DNA of 64,000 nucleotides from positions 226,809,293-226,873,292 of the forward strand of contig OY986435.1 of assembly GCA_963920525.1 (NCBI GenBank), read 5' to 3'. The notes beneath the pieces are model-generated. The model saw nothing but the letters and a program-made list of their open reading frames with translations. It was not told the origin of the DNA and searched no databases. Shown in pieces: positions 22,330 through 34,029 of the stretch; position 1 is the stretch's first letter; every line of letters starts with the position of its first letter. The DNA comes from Dichetophora obliterata (lineage: Eukaryota > Arthropoda > Insecta > Diptera > Sciomyzidae). The position numbers were made by a program, and so were the translations under genes.

Positions 22330-23190
22330 AGGCTGCGCAATATAATCTAAGTTAATGTGATCAACTATGTCCTTTTCCGATGAAAGTATTAATAAGTAAT
22401 TAAGACGTGAGTCACTTTGCGTGGTTCTTAAATAATTTTTAACTAATTTTAATTTACTGAAAATTTTCTCGAAAATTTTTCACAGCAAACGCGACATTTT
22501 GTAATCTGCGAGAAAAAGATATTTTTTATTGCGTTCTGAAACATTAGCTGTACCTAATATAGTTTCTACGCCTTCGTATAGATCATAGAATACTTCAAAT
22601 TCCGCTTTCAATTAAAGTGAATACAACAAACCATTTTTTGGTTACAATTTAATTGATTCTAAAATTCGCTTTTGGGTCAAGTGAGTAGAAGATAGAATTG
22701 GATTAAAGAGTTCATACCGAGGCTTTATTGTTTCTAAGCAACTGCTTAATTTATCTCGCTTCAGTGAGGTTATCTTATCCAATACAAGTTTAAATTCTCT
22801 TCTATAAAAACAGTTCATCGAAAAATAAGCCGCATTGGCATTGTTATCATCCAAACGTTTCGGCGCAGGACGACGGCGATGGAGAATTGAGAATTCCTTT
22901 TCAGCATCAACATTAAAAGATTTTAACAATGCAACAGCACTAATAATTAGGTAATCTGTAACTTCAGGGTCAGAATTTATTTTTTCTAATGATTTAAAAT
23001 ATTCAGTTGAACTGCTTCGAGAGATTCAGTCAGGAGTTTAATATTTACTTGCATATTTAGTTTCATATTTCATAAAAACAAAACTTATTAATAAAGTCCA
23101 CAGAAATGAGCAGCATTTCGAGTCCAATTGTCAATTTTCTTAGAGCTTTGGGAAATTTCGTTTAAAACATCAACAATGACATAAAGCGAT
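22330..23190 (-). pseudogene. second hAT transposase fragment (ZMYM1-like type)
   Basis: A different hAT lineage from the one to its left. Minus-strand pieces: EISQSSKKIDNWTRNAAHFC (about 23170-23100), then RRRPAPKRLDDNNANAAYFS and YRREFKLVLDKITSLKRDKL (about 22880-22740), and the C-terminal motif FEKIFSKLKLVKNYLRTTQS with DSRLNYLLILSSEKD (about 22475-22340). The order matches transposase-like proteins with MYM-type zinc fingers. The A/S-ER-x-FS glutamate is retained as FEKIFS, but frameshifts and stops separate the blocks. No ends recognised. Confidence 0.8.
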
Positions 23191-23929
23191 GCTTTTATAA
23201 TAAATGCATTTTGAATGCAGATTTAAAAATGGTGTTATTTTTGCCATCATCTGCCATGAAAGTTAAAACAGACCTTTTTTTAATAGTTTGACTACATCCT
23301 TTAAATTCATTATTTATTTATTTATTTATTATAATTGTATTTAAATTAAAATGTTATTTAAATTTCTTTAAATATGTTGACTGATTTTGATCATTAAATT
23401 TTGTATTACAAATGTTGGGTATTTCTGGATAAAAATTTCAATCTCAGAATGTTCTACAAAAGTGTATTAATTAGGTTTTAAAAAGGAGAATATGTGTGGC
23501 GACTGAGTAAACCTTAGTTCGTTTGGGCTTGTTTTATTTCACTTATTTTTTTAATTTTTTGACAAGATATTTATTTCAGAGACTATTATCATTAAGCTAT
23601 ATCCAAAAACTTAAGCATTCATCATTATTTTATGATTTTCAAGCTTTCGCTGAGATATAAAAATAGTAATCTTATTTTATCTTTTAAATCTTAAATAAAA
23701 ATCATTAATATTTGTTTGTTCAAATAAAAATATTATTTTCGGTTTTTATTTTTGGTCAAGGACAGGGTTGTACAATTGAACTAAAATCGGTCCATTTTTT
23801 CCATTTGGTCTGCTGCTCTCTTTTACATTACTATGCATTACTATTTCCGTACTTTCTTAACAAAATTTATACTACTTTTCTGAACTTTTTCTGCATTTTG
23901 TCACAAAGGAACACTGGATTCGTTTACAA

Positions 23930-24075
23930 CATTTCAACGCTGATACGACTTAAAATGAGTTGACCGACTGAAGTTTGTTTAAGGTACGACTGAAAGTGAA
24001 CTGGCCGACTGAAGGTAGTTTTGGGTATGAATTAAAATTAAATAGCCGACTAAAGTATGTTTCTGTTATGAAAAT
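23930..24075. repeat. ~42-base tandem repeat, three units
   Basis: Units AAATGAGTTGACCGACTGAA.., AGTGAACTGGCCGACTGAAG.. and TTAAATAGCCGACTAAAG.. follow one another with a period of 42-44 bases, each continuing GTTT/GTACGACT or GGTATGAAT. Diverged by roughly a quarter. No coding interpretation. Confidence 0.6.
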
Positions 24076-24191
24076 GGCAATAAAAGGTACGACTGGTTTT
24101 GATGCGTGCATAATTATTGTTTATACAAATCAATATTTTAAAAAAATTTAGTAAAAAATAACAATTAGGCCGACTCTAAAAAAGTAAGGAA

Positions 24192-24296
24192 GGTAGTCTA
24201 CCCCCTTATCTCCCTCTAGTTGCGCCCCTTAATGTTCCCTGATGTTTTTCAAATAAATCATTTAAATTTCCAAGGGTAATAGGGGGTAGACTACCC
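24192..24296. repeat. hairpin with GGTAGTCTACCCCC arms
   Basis: GGTAGTCTACCCCCTTATC is mirrored by GGTAATAGGGGGTAGACTAC about 70 bases later. Each arm also carries its own internal TAGTCTA/TAGACTA palindrome and a CCCTCTA or TAGAGGG word nearby. A small MITE-like hairpin; no duplication identified. Confidence 0.5.
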
Positions 24297-24299
24297 CCT

Positions 24300-25583
24300 G
24301 ATAGAGGGACTTCAAGATTATTAGTTTTTATGGTTAGGCGTAAAATTAATTGATTCATCAAACTTTTGACGCCACCATTTATTTAGAAAATTTTTACATG
24401 GCTCTTACGTTAAGCCAATGTCGACAATTGCAGCAACGGATATAAAATCATCATCTTGTTTGTGTTCTTGTCCTTTTTGAGTATTTTATTATAATAACTT
24501 AATGGTGTTTCTGTGATTTAAGCTATTATTTTATCTAAATATATAGCAGGCGACATGAATAATTTCACCCTTTTCAGACCGAGGAAATAATAGACAACCG
24601 CTTGGATAATGGCTAATTTGCGTGTGGCGCAAAAATTTATGGCAAGCAGTTTGTAAAATGTGATTGCTTTTTGTCCGCGAAAATATATGTTAGTCTTTTA
24701 GGTAATGAATATTGATGTTAACGCTAGATTAATTTTTAAATACTAATAGAAAAAGGTAAAATTGTTGGCTAACTTTTGGCAATATTTAAACCTTTGTATG
24801 ATTTTTTACAAAGATTATAATTCTTGAGTATCTTATTTTGTTTAGAGAAGTTAAACTAAATTGACATGGTATTGAATAAATCATCTCGACCAGAAAAGAA
24901 TCATGCTGGTGAGTCGTGCAAGAAAGGTGACACCAACGAGCAAATTAACCCGAAGAACTCTAAATAAGTAACTCTGAAATAATGTGCAAAATCATAACGG
25001 TGAAAAGAGACTAGCTGAAAAAACTATTGAAAAAAGTAGTTAAGTACCTTCTTATTCCCATATGTTAAGACCAAGCTATTGATATTGAATTAAAACGATT
25101 TAAAATTCTGTTTATCGCATTATAAAATTTAATGGATTATTTTTCCCTAAAAATTTAATTTTCTGCTCAAACGAATCCAAGTTAAACGTGCTTGATTTTT
25201 CTTTTAAAAAAGCTGTGAGCGTATAAACGTTGAAGTATTAAGAGGAAAGACAACAAGCCTCAAGATGTTTGCAAAAACTATATAACTGTATAATCGAATA
25301 ATTCAACAAGCTGACATCTGAGCGCGAACAACTTTTTTGTGGTCGCTTGTATTAGTTTTAAGTTTGAAACAAATTATTGATTTAAACTTCTGTAAGCTCA
25401 TTTTGATTTCAAAATAGCTGCAGGTAAAACTGGGAACGATTTTCGTAAGTTTTCAATTAAATTATATCTATTAAGAGACTTAATTAGCATAGAAGCAGAG
25501 TGGTTTTTTTGTTAGATACCTTGTAAACAGACGAAAAGTTCTTCTGCCTTAAAAAGGAATAGATTGTGTAAAGCAGCTTAACT
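24300..25583. other. gene-free stretch
   Basis: AT-rich, with a stop-closed 33-codon frame from ATG 24866 that has no recognisable motif. I see no element ends. Confidence 0.35.
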
Positions 25584-25722
25584 GCATGTTTATGTACAAT
25601 GAAACGAAGGCTGAACGTGGTGCGAAACTCGGTAAGCGATAAATATTTCCAATTAAAAAAGTATTGTTGCTCGTTTCTTTCACGGCGTTCAGCGTTCGTT
25701 TCGTTTTACATAAACATGCAAT
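25584..25722. mobile_element. hairpin MITE (GCATGTTTATGTA ends)
   Basis: GCATGTTTATGTACAATGAA then ACGAAGGCTGAACG is mirrored by CGTTCAGCGTTCGTTTCGTT then TTACATAAACATGC. Arms ~35 bases with 4-5 differences and a ~65-base loop. Non-coding. Confidence 0.7.
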
Positions 25723-26464
25723 AAGACAGCATTTATTTAAAGATGTATTTATTCAATTTCAAAAAATTTATTGTACAAAATTCTCGTTTTAAGATGTTTA
25801 AAAATTGTTAGAACGTAATTATTACAATAGTTCAAAAAGAAAAAAAAATACCAGACTATGGTACACCGAATATGGTAAAATATCTGAAATTCAAAGTAAA
25901 AACGAAGTGAATACTTTAGTATCTTTTAAACTTAATTAAGAAAATTTGTATAGTATGGTAAAAACAAAAAGAGTAAAGTAAGGGGAACAGAAAAAAAGAG
26001 GAATCAAAGTAATCCGCACTTATATTGAGTTTCAATGAGTTTTTGCAAAAATGTGCCACTCGCCCGTACTCCCGAAAAATTAAAATAAAAAGTTGCGATA
26101 AATTGTTATCAAAAATTTTTTTGGAGTTTACTCCTTTAGAATCGATTTTCGTATAGGTATAGCCCGTAGAATGAAAACTATATAGGCAGTGAAATCGAGT
26201 TCTAACAAAATACTCAAGCCTTACACAGTGTCTTATTTACAATGTTTGATTACATGCCAACTGTCAAATTGAATTCCATGATATATATCTCAAGAAGAGA
26301 CTTATATCATGAAATTGTTCATATCATTAAATTTATCTCTTGAGATATCCGCGTACGCTCAGTGCACTAAGGGCCAATTTTTCAGTGCGAGCCTAAACTC
26401 TAGTTATATTAAACTGAGGTTAACTCACCAAAATTAGACGCTTAAACTCGGTATAGGAAAAAAA
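25723..26464. other. gene-free stretch with one short hairpin
   Basis: Near 26279-26350 GATATATATCTCAAGA and TCTCTTGAGATATC flank repeated TATATCATGAAATT/ATATCATTAAATT words and could pair. Nothing else recognised. Confidence 0.35.
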
Positions 26465-27010
26465 AAGCAGATGCGTCGCTGGACACATGAGAGAAGCGAA
26501 GCATTTTCTCATTTTCACACATTTGATAATAAAATGGGTTTTTTAATAAAAAAATTTTTAAATTGAAAAATTTTAAATACCTAAAAAAATGTTAACTAAA
26601 AAAAAAATAATATTCCCACCAGTAAATTATATTACCTTACATTATTATTTTGCATTAATTTATAATTATTTTTGTAAATGTTAATGAAATTATTGTGTTT
26701 TAGTATCTTCAATATCAAACGTATTTTATGTCATCGATATTTCTAAGAAAGATTACATCAATAGTTGTCCTAATCGTGGTGTGCAAATATTTGGATCGCT
26801 TATCATTCGCAAATTATATTTATCAAGACAACATTGTTTAATCCATACAATTTTTATGAAATTGGTTTGTATTTTTTCTTCAAAAGTATAGTCTTTCTGA
26901 CGTTATTTTCACTTCTACAGCCGTTTTAGTAGGTGTTGAGCCACAGTGTGTAGTATAGATTCATTCTCTTTATACTTATTTATCTTGAAACTAATCTTTT
27001 CAGCATGGTG
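26465..27010 (+). repeat. interspersed repeat family, copy 3
   Basis: Best preserved copy of the family at 7319 (+) and 9465-10208 (-). It begins CAGATGCGTCGCTGGACACA and runs through CATCAATAGTTGTCCTAATC, GGATCGCTTATCATTCGCAA, GTATAGTCTTTCTGACGTTA and GGTGTTGAGCCACAGTGT. No coding capacity and no end structure recognised. Confidence 0.7.
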
Positions 27011-27563
27011 TTGTAGGAAAATAAAAACTATTCAGCCGAATCATCTGAAATTTAAATATGCTCTTCATCTGGGGATATTTGTAAACACATTAATAAAACA
27101 ATCTAAATGGATAAATGGACTTAAGCCTAAAATGAATAATTTTGGTGGATGAACATCTAAATAATCTGAATGGACCTAAACCTGGGATCTTCAATTGCTT
27201 TATAGATATAAGGTTTGTAATATATTAATATGAGTGGCCGATAAGACCAAGTTTGTCTTGATGCCTGCGTTCACAACTGGTTTTCTTTGTTTTATGAAAA
27301 TTGGTTTTGTGAAGTTGACCTTGTTTGTAGAGTAACCACCCTGTCAAGCCAGGACCCCACCGGCTTCAGGAAGACAGAACGATATATAATATATATATAC
27401 TTATTGGAGTGGTGTTTTATTGGGTATGAGACCTTGTTTGTCACACGACTCCGCCGATGTCCGGATACAAAAATTATTGCTAACTTAACCTTGTTTGTCT
27501 TAACTTTTGTAACTTTTTTACTATTGTAACTTTTCTATTTTAATACTTTAATAAAATTATATA
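27011..27563. other. stretch before the Tigger element
   Basis: Contains CTGTCAAGCCAGGACCCCAC and a later GTTTGTCACACGACTCCGCC, GC-richer than the surroundings and possibly from an old TE 3' end, but I cannot assign it. Confidence 0.35.
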
Positions 27564-28600
27564 CAGTGAAACTTCGATATAACGAATCTAGAGGGGATCG
27601 AAAAATACTTCGTTATAGCTATTGATTCGTTATACACATGCATTGTGAAACCTTGGTATAACGAAATTTAAAGAAATACGAAAGAAATTCGTTATAACCA
27701 CAGTTTTTTTTGTCCAAATTCTATTTTACATGAAAATACATACTATGTAATAAAAATTCACTACATATTTAAGAGGTAAATAAAAAAATTATGTTTTTAT
27801 TATTTTTTTTATTTTATTACATTTTAGTAAAATATTGTGTAATTTTTGTTTGTTTACGCAAGTTTAGAATGCAACCATCAGTCTTTTTTTCGACAGATGC
27901 TAAGCTGTCGAATGTATTTTGCGGTGTAGAATCCTGTGCCTCAAAAAATGTTTGCAGTTTTCCGACAATTATTTTAGCCTCTCTAGCGGTTACAACATTT
28001 TCGATTTTTTCTTCAGTTTCGTCATCTTCATCCTCCTGCTCACCATTATCTTGTGGTTTCGTTACACTAATAATAATATCATCATCGGTAAGGGACCCGG
28101 TAAAAGTAATGTCATCGAAATTCACAAAATCATCAAACTGTTCTGTTAAATTAAAATGGTTTTTTAGAATAAGCCATTCTTCGCTGTCTTGGAGGCAAAA
28201 ATATTTGGGCGCTCGACAAAGCCACGAGTCAGTTAGCAATTGTTAATTTTTCGACACTTTCCCATGCCTTGTGTGCCATTCTTATTCCTTGTAAAACCTT
28301 TATAGAGCTTTTGCGCCCCTCTTCAAGATCGTTGATTAAAATTTTGACTACCTCTTTGCGATAAAAGTTTTTGAAATTTTTGATAATTCCTAGATCTAGA
28401 GGTTGTAGTTTCGATGTTGCGTTTGGCGGTAAAATTTATAATTTGATGGATTTAAGTGATAGAGCATTTTTATGTGCTGTGCAGTTATCCACAAACAGCA
28501 AAACTTTACGATTGGCTTTAGTCATATCGTTGTCAAATTTTTGTAAGTAATCAAGCCATATATCACTGGTCATTTTTGTTCGCAGTGTAGTCCACTGGTA

Positions 28601-30487
28601 TATATATATATAATAAGTTGGGGATTTGCCGAAGCAGACCACAGTGGGTCCCTTTTCGTCCCCCATTGGACCAAGGGTACTACTGCTTGGAGTACTCGTA
28701 CGTGAGCATGCTCCTTGTGTAAGCATCCTTATCACCTCAAGCATATCCTTATAGGTTAGTTGACCAATCTCGGCTTCGCCAATAAATGGGCGTCCCAGAG
28801 TGGTCAATCTTATGCTTGCCAGCGCCGGACACTGGCACAGAATGTGTGCTGCTGTTTCCGGCTCCTCTAGGCATAACCTACACGCATCGTCCTCGGTCAG
28901 AGTCATCTTCCCGAGATGGTACATGAAGGGACCGTGTCCTGTGACCAGTGCAGTAAGCCAGCTTAAAGTCCTTCGATTGTATCGGATAACTTTTGCTGCC
29001 TCACTACGAGACCACTTCACGGCCGCCTTTGATTGCCTGCAATTAACAACTTCTTCCCACCTTGTACTGTGTTCCGAGTCCGTCCATTGTTTAATAAGGC
29101 CTGCCACCATATTGTCGCCTATGGCGATACGTGGTTCTGGTCCACAGAATTCTTCTGCTGATCCTGCTCTTGCTAAAGAATCAGCTTCTTCATTCTGTTC
29201 TATGCCAGAGTGTCCTCTCACCCACATAAGTGTGAGCTCATTCGTCTGGGCGCACCTATTGAGTTTTGTAAGACATTCTATGCCACAGACTGATTGTCGA
29301 GAGCGATGACAATTTTCTTGCCACTGATCCGGCCATCTATCAGGTGGTCCAGCGCATGCACTACGCCAAGCATTTCTGCCTGGTATACAGACACAAACCT
29401 CCCCAACCTCAGTACACAGGATAGGCTTAAATCTTTTGAGTACACGCCTGCCCCGGCCCGGCCATTCATCAGAGAGCCGTCTGTGACATATACTGATATC
29501 GCTACCAGCGATTTCTTCACAAACTAACAGCTACCAGCGATTTCTTCATAAGAGTTTTATAACATTTTTCTGTTATTTTTACTCTCTGCCTTCCGTCCAT
29601 AGGCATAAACGCCTCCCTGACATCTCTCTGTACAATATCAAGGATGCGAATATGACCATGCAGGGCCGTTGCCCCATGCCACGTAGCATTTCGCAATATC
29701 CTGAGGGCTGACAGCGCCGCTGTTTTCTTTATTTCTAAATCCAACGGCAGCATACCTAACAGAACCTCCATTGCGCTTGTTGGATTGGTGCGTATTGCAC
29801 CTGTTATTCCAACACACGCCAGCCGTTGGACTCTGTCCAGTTTCTTCTTAATGGTTTTCTGGCTGACTTTTGTCCACCAAATCACCGAAGCATACGTGAT
29901 GACAGGTGTAACCATCATAGTGTAAACCCATTTCATAGCCTCTGGGTTTAGCCCCCATTTGAGACCACAAACGCGTCTGCACTGGAACAGAACCCTCTTG
30001 GCTCTTTGAATCCTATCTTCTACATACTCGTTCCAGTTCAGTTTGCTATCAAGGGTTACCCCTAGATATTTAACTTTCGTGGACATGTTGATTTCATCTC
30101 CAAAAAGTCTGAGTGGTTCTGTCCTCAGGCCTACCCTCTTTCTAGTAAAGAGAATATTGTCTGACTTGCCTGCGTTTACGGTAAGGCCTTGTTCTCGACA
30201 CCACTCCTCCACCATTCGGAGTGCTCCCTTCATATGTCAGAAATGGTGTCAATGAACTTGCCGCGGACCACCAACGCAATGTCATCTGCATACCCTATCG
30301 TGTGTATGCCCGATTCATCCAGTCTAACCAGTAGTGAGTCCACAGTTATGTTCCACAGGGTTGGCGATAACACCCCGCCCTGGGGACATCCTCTACTTAC
30401 TCTACCTCTAGTCTTTACTCTACCATTCTGCATGTTGACAGCCCTGTGTTTGAGCATATTGTCCACCCAATTTGCTATCATTGGGCT
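28601..30487 (-). mobile_element. 5'-truncated non-LTR retrotransposon (RT plus RNase H) in Tigger
   Basis: Flanked by a perfect 13-base target duplication TAGTCCACTGGTA (28588-28600 and 30488-30500). The 3' end, at the left, ends in a (TA)n tract rather than poly(A). The 5' end is truncated inside the RT domain. Same strand as the host transposase. The presence of RNase H downstream of RT and the Cys/His tail place it in the I/LOA/R1 group rather than Jockey sensu stricto. Confidence 0.92.
28660..30485 (-). pseudogene. non-LTR RT-RNase H-zinc knuckle polyprotein, partial
   Basis: Minus-strand order: RT palm end with SRGCPQGGVLSPTLWNITVD and the catalytic YADD (HTIGYADDIALVV), thumb (KSDNILFTRKRVGL; KVKYLGVTLDSKLNW), then RNase H (SVYVTDGSLMNGRAGAGVYS; FVSVYQAEMLGVVHALDHL; IALDNQSV; MWVRGHSGIEQNEEADSLAR) with its D-E-D-D residues, then TGHGPFMYHLGKM with CRLCLEEPETAAHILCQCPA. 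Defects: a 29-base tandem duplication at 29502-29548 (GAAGAAATCGCTGGTAGC twice) that brings in a TGA between RT and RNase H, and a frameshift near 29278 after DNQSV. Frame changes also occur near 30233. The RT fingers and endonuclease are absent by truncation. Confidence 0.92.
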
Positions 30488-31504
30488 TAGTCCACTGGTA
30501 AGCTTTTTATGTTTTTAAAACATCTTGGGTTAGTCGATTTTCCGATTATAAGCAATTTTGTCTTCTCAGAGCCTGTACTGTTAACAGTAAATAAAATAGA
30601 TAATCTTTCTTTACTATGTTTTCCACCGTGGCGTTTTTCGGATTTAAGCGGCATTGTTCGGTCTGGTGCGCATTTAAAAAATAGTCCAGTTTCGTCTGCA
30701 TTAAAAATATTGTGCGGCTCATATTCTGCCAACAAACTTGGTAACAATGCTTTCCATTCAGAACAAACTTCATCACTTACACTGGCACTTTTCGAAATCC
30801 GATATCATGACGTTTTTAAAATTATCAAGCCAACCGTTACTAGCTTTAAAATCGTTGTGTCCCAGGCGTGCTGCAAACTGTTCAGCTTTGGTTTTTACCA
30901 TCGGTCCTCCTAAGGGAATGTTTTGATTTCGACATTGTGTAAACCATTTAGATAAACATTGCTTAACGTCTTCATATTCTGCAAGGCGCAATCTTTTGCA
31001 CTTTAAAGGTTTAGTGTTGCAAATAATAACGATTTTTTAAAATTGTAAAAAGAGTACTCGGCGGTATATTAAATTGTTTAGCAATTACTTGCTTAGATTT
31101 GTCACCACGATCCACAGTATCAATTATAGAAATTTTTTCTCGTATAGAAATTGATGTACGCTTTAATACACTCATTTTGGAAAAGAACCAAAACAGAACT
31201 GACTATGAAATTTGTGGCGCTTTACATATTAACCTGCAAAGACATTTACCTTTCGTTGTTTTTAAAAGGGACCTCGTTTTGCTTAAAATTTAATTTTGCT
31301 TTATGCTTTATTCGGACTTCGTTGTATGGAGGCTATAGTTTAAAACTTCGTTATGTAGAGGCTTTTGATAATGACTTACATACTTAATATGTTATATTAA
31401 AATGTTATGTTTGTATTTCTCGCTTAAAATTTCGTTGTATAGAGGCTTTTGAAAAAATACTTCGCTATATAGAGGCTTTTTAGCTCAGAATGTTTTCGTT
31501 ATAG

Positions 31505-32427
31505 CTAGTGTAGAGGGGGGTAATGTCGTGCACTCAACTTTAAAGTGCTCGTAAAGCTGTACATGACAAGCGAATACAACGAGTAAGCATCCGATCGAAA
31601 GATAATTTGGTTGGTAACATTTATGTGTAACAATATTCGTGAAGCATGAAATCGTGTTAGTAGAAATTAAAAAAAAAAATATGCACGACATTACACCCCT
31701 CAAAATTTGTGGGGTAATGTCGTGCAACAAATTGTAAAGGTATCAGAATGTGTGAAAAACGATAGGTAGTGGTTCGATTCAAGAAGATATAGCATTATTG
31801 TTTATTTATTTATAATTGTTAATTATAAGGCAATATACACAAGTCCGAAATATGATCAAAAAATACAATTTTATGAAAAGAAAAGTGAAAATAGACAATT
31901 TGCTATATGAAACACGGAAAGAAAAACAATACTTTTTCAAAAAGTTCTTGACATTGAGAAAAAATTTTGGAAAATTTTATTTTGATTGTAGCGTTTTGTT
32001 ATGGATTCACGACTCCCTTGGTACACTAGGGCGACCGCGTTTCCTTCCCTTTTCTTTTCTGTATAGTGCACGACATTGCCCCAAAGGTCGTTTTCAAGGT
32101 TGACTTCGACAAATCGGTAAAGAACAAAAATTTTTTCGATCACAATACATCTTTTTTTCGGCGGAAAATTTGCTTTAAGAAAACACTTACCTGGTATATT
32201 TTCCTGCGAGACAAATAATTTTTCTGATCCGATAAAAAAACACTTTCGTCGTCCCGAGAACGTGCGATTTTTAAAAAACGTCGCACATATTGCCCTTACA
32301 CATGGATATTGCTAGTATTGTATGCATGAGCTCTGTAGGTCAGTAGGCCCATATCTTACCAACGGCTGGTATATCATTCAATTTTTTATGCTAAAAAGCG
32401 AGTGCACGACATTACCCCCTTCTACTC
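31505..32427. mobile_element. ~0.92-kb TIR element (GGGGGTAATGTCGTGCA ends) nested in Tigger
   Basis: GTGTAGAGGGGGGTAATGTC-GTGCACTC at the left is mirrored by GAGTAGAAGGGGGTAATGTC-GTGCACTC from the right. TATAG lies at 31500-31504 and 32428-32432, a candidate 4-5-base duplication, though a few end bases do not align. Two further copies of the core occur inside: GGGGTAATGTCGTGCAACAA near 31710 and, inverted, TGCACGACATTGCCCC near 32067. No convincing transposase. It lies between the Tigger start codon and right TIR and did not interrupt the coding region. Confidence 0.75.
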
Positions 32428-32546
32428 TATAGAGCATTTTTGTATGAAAAACTTTGCAATAAAAAGGTTTTTTCAAGGAACTCAGCTAAAAATTCGTTAT
32501 ATTGAGTTTTCCGTTATAACGAAGTTCGTAATATCGAAGTTCACTG

Positions 32547-33535
32547 TACTTTAAGCAATTTATTAAAACTTTTCAGTTTGTTAATAATACATGATTTCAA
32601 TCAAAATCGTACTTTATATTTTTGAATTGTATTAAATATATTATTTTATAATTTTAAATTTGCTATAAAACCTGTTAAGGTTTAGCAATCGAAAAAACAA
32701 ACAAATAAATAAATAACATCAGTGGCTATCGCTAGAACTACAATCAAAGTTTTATTTAAAAAATATTGTATATTTTACACTGATAACTGGTAAAAAGCAA
32801 GCTGTTTATGTAGAGTGGACTATAAAAGAATAATTTTTTTAAAATATTTTCATTGCAATTCCATTTGAAATAAGGAAACAGTTAAGATTTTTTTGTTTTT
32901 TCCAAAAATTTATCAGTTTAATAAGGGAATCACCTCTAATTACATGAATTACTCAGTTGGACAAAATTTTAATTTTTGGATTTTCCCAGCAATATTTGTA
33001 TTATTTTCGACTAATCTTGGTGCGCTGATTTCATCATCATCACGTAATTTATCATCAATTACAACAGTTTGAGCCCTAGGGGAGGTCTTTTTTAAATAAG
33101 GCCCACTCTATAGTGCACTCATAGTGCTTAATAATATTTTTGGTTTTTATTTTTCAGATAAATAGAAAAGTCAAAATCTACAACACCGCCCATGCCCCTT
33201 TTTCTTGAGAGCATCTCATTGAGCACCATTTTGAACCAGATCAACAATTTTTTAAATTAAAAAAATATTTTTATTTATGATGAATGAGTGTTACAATATA
33301 CCTTAAAAGTTTAAATATCGTTGTTCGATATTTTAAATTTTTAAAAAGATCCTTAAAATACCTTAAATTTTCGAGCGCTATACCACCGGTCTTGCCTTAA
33401 GTGCTTATGAACATTCATGTCTGAATTCGCAATTAAAATTGACACCTAAAACAATTGGCATCTTGTGATAATTTTCAACCAATTCAATGGAACCTTGCTA
33501 CTTTTGTTATTTGAATAGCTAATGCACAATGCTTT
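32547..33535. other. gene-free stretch
   Basis: AT-rich. A weak inverted pair TAGAGTGGACTATAAAA near 32812 and GGCCCACTCTATA near 33101 might bound a 0.3-kb element but is too short for me to claim. 33449-33510 resembles 7697-7750. Confidence 0.35.
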
Positions 33536-34012
33536 TTACTACATTTCCATGGCGAATTAAGCCTGAGTTGGGTTTTCGTCAAGTTGACAAAATGGCGTTT
33601 CTAGCTCGATAGTGTTTCCATGCGCAACATAGAGTCGAATTGGACTTCGGCCATTCTATTCGTCTTTTTTTTCTTAGTATAAATGTGTGCGTTCAGAAGG
33701 TACAAAATTTACTAAATATGTTGAGTCTTTAATCAGTATTAGTTTCCACTACTTTGTGTGCCTGCTGAATGGTTTGTTACATTTTATGTCAGCGCAGTGA
33801 CAGAAATAAAGTAAAATATCAAAGAATCAATGAAACCTCGTTCAATAGTTGAGCAACTGTTTCATATTCTGAACGCATCCAATCTAACTCAGTTAAATTT
33901 AAGAAGTTTCGTGGAGTTTTGTGGATTTGAAGAAATTCAACTCAACTCGCGTTTCCATGGTAAGTTAATCCCGAGTCAACCCCGACTTAACTCGCCATAG
34001 AAACGTAGTATT
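33536..34012. mobile_element. non-autonomous TIR element (TACTACATTTCCATGGCG ends)
   Basis: TTACTACATTTCCATGGCGA then ATTAAGCCTGAGTTGGG at the left is mirrored at the right by TACTACGTTTCTATGGCGAG then TTAAGTCGGGGTTGACTCGG. ~40-base arms, ~80% similar; ~0.48 kb. Words such as TTTCCATG recur inside. No gene. Confidence 0.6.
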
Positions 34013-34029
34013 TGATCGATAATTGTGAT

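Larger units (their letters stand above)
27817..31175 (-). pseudogene. Tigger (CENP-B-like) transposase, degraded and split
   Basis: Starts with ATG at 31175: MSVLKRTSISIREKISIIDT then GDKSKQVIAKQFNIPPSTL (the pogo/CENP-B N-terminal helix-turn-helix), followed by the CENPB-type HTH (CLSKWFTQCRNQNIPLGGP; AEQFAARLGHNDFKASNGWL), then the DDE domain: IFNADETGLFFKCAPDRTM, MTSDIWLDYLQKFDNDM, VLLFVDNCTAHKN, PPNATSKLQPLDLGIIKNF. The acidic tail is DDEDDETEEK..., ending KQTKITQYFTKM at 27817. Inactivated by a TAA in IKL-x-LPPNATS, frameshifts near 28239 and 28590, loss of frame after the HTH, and the non-LTR insertion between SLPVDYT and the WMTSDIW block. Not functional. Confidence 0.92.
27564..32546 (-). 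mobile_element. pogo/Tigger element with complete ends, twice invaded
   Basis: The left end CAGTGAAACTTCGATATAAC and the right end, on the other strand, CAGTGAACTTCGATATTACG are each flanked by TA, as in pogo/Tigger elements. Subterminal copies of CTTCGTTATA-type words (AACGAATCTAGAGGGGATCG, TTCGTTGTATAGAGGCTTTT, TTCGCTATATAGAGGCTTTT and others) surround both ends and are probable transposase sites. Removing the nested non-LTR (28601-30487) and TIR element (about 31505-32427) leaves ~2.2 kb, the normal size of a full Tigger. The single gene is on the minus strand. Confidence 0.92.

Noticed and set aside
24866..24967. 33-codon frame beginning MVLNKSSRPEKN
   Set aside because: Composition looks protein-like but it is too short to support and nothing downstream continues it.
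27791..28246. 151-codon plus-strand open frame
   Set aside because: It is the antisense shadow of the acidic C-terminal part of the Tigger transposase, whose minus-strand reading gives the expected KQTKITQYFTKM end.
28800..29309. 169-codon plus-strand frame
   Set aside because: Antisense to the RNase H and Cys/His tail of the nested non-LTR element.
32812..33110. Possible 0.3-kb TIR element (TAGAGTGG words)
   Set aside because: Only about 9-10 clear matching bases at each end and no duplication; could be chance.
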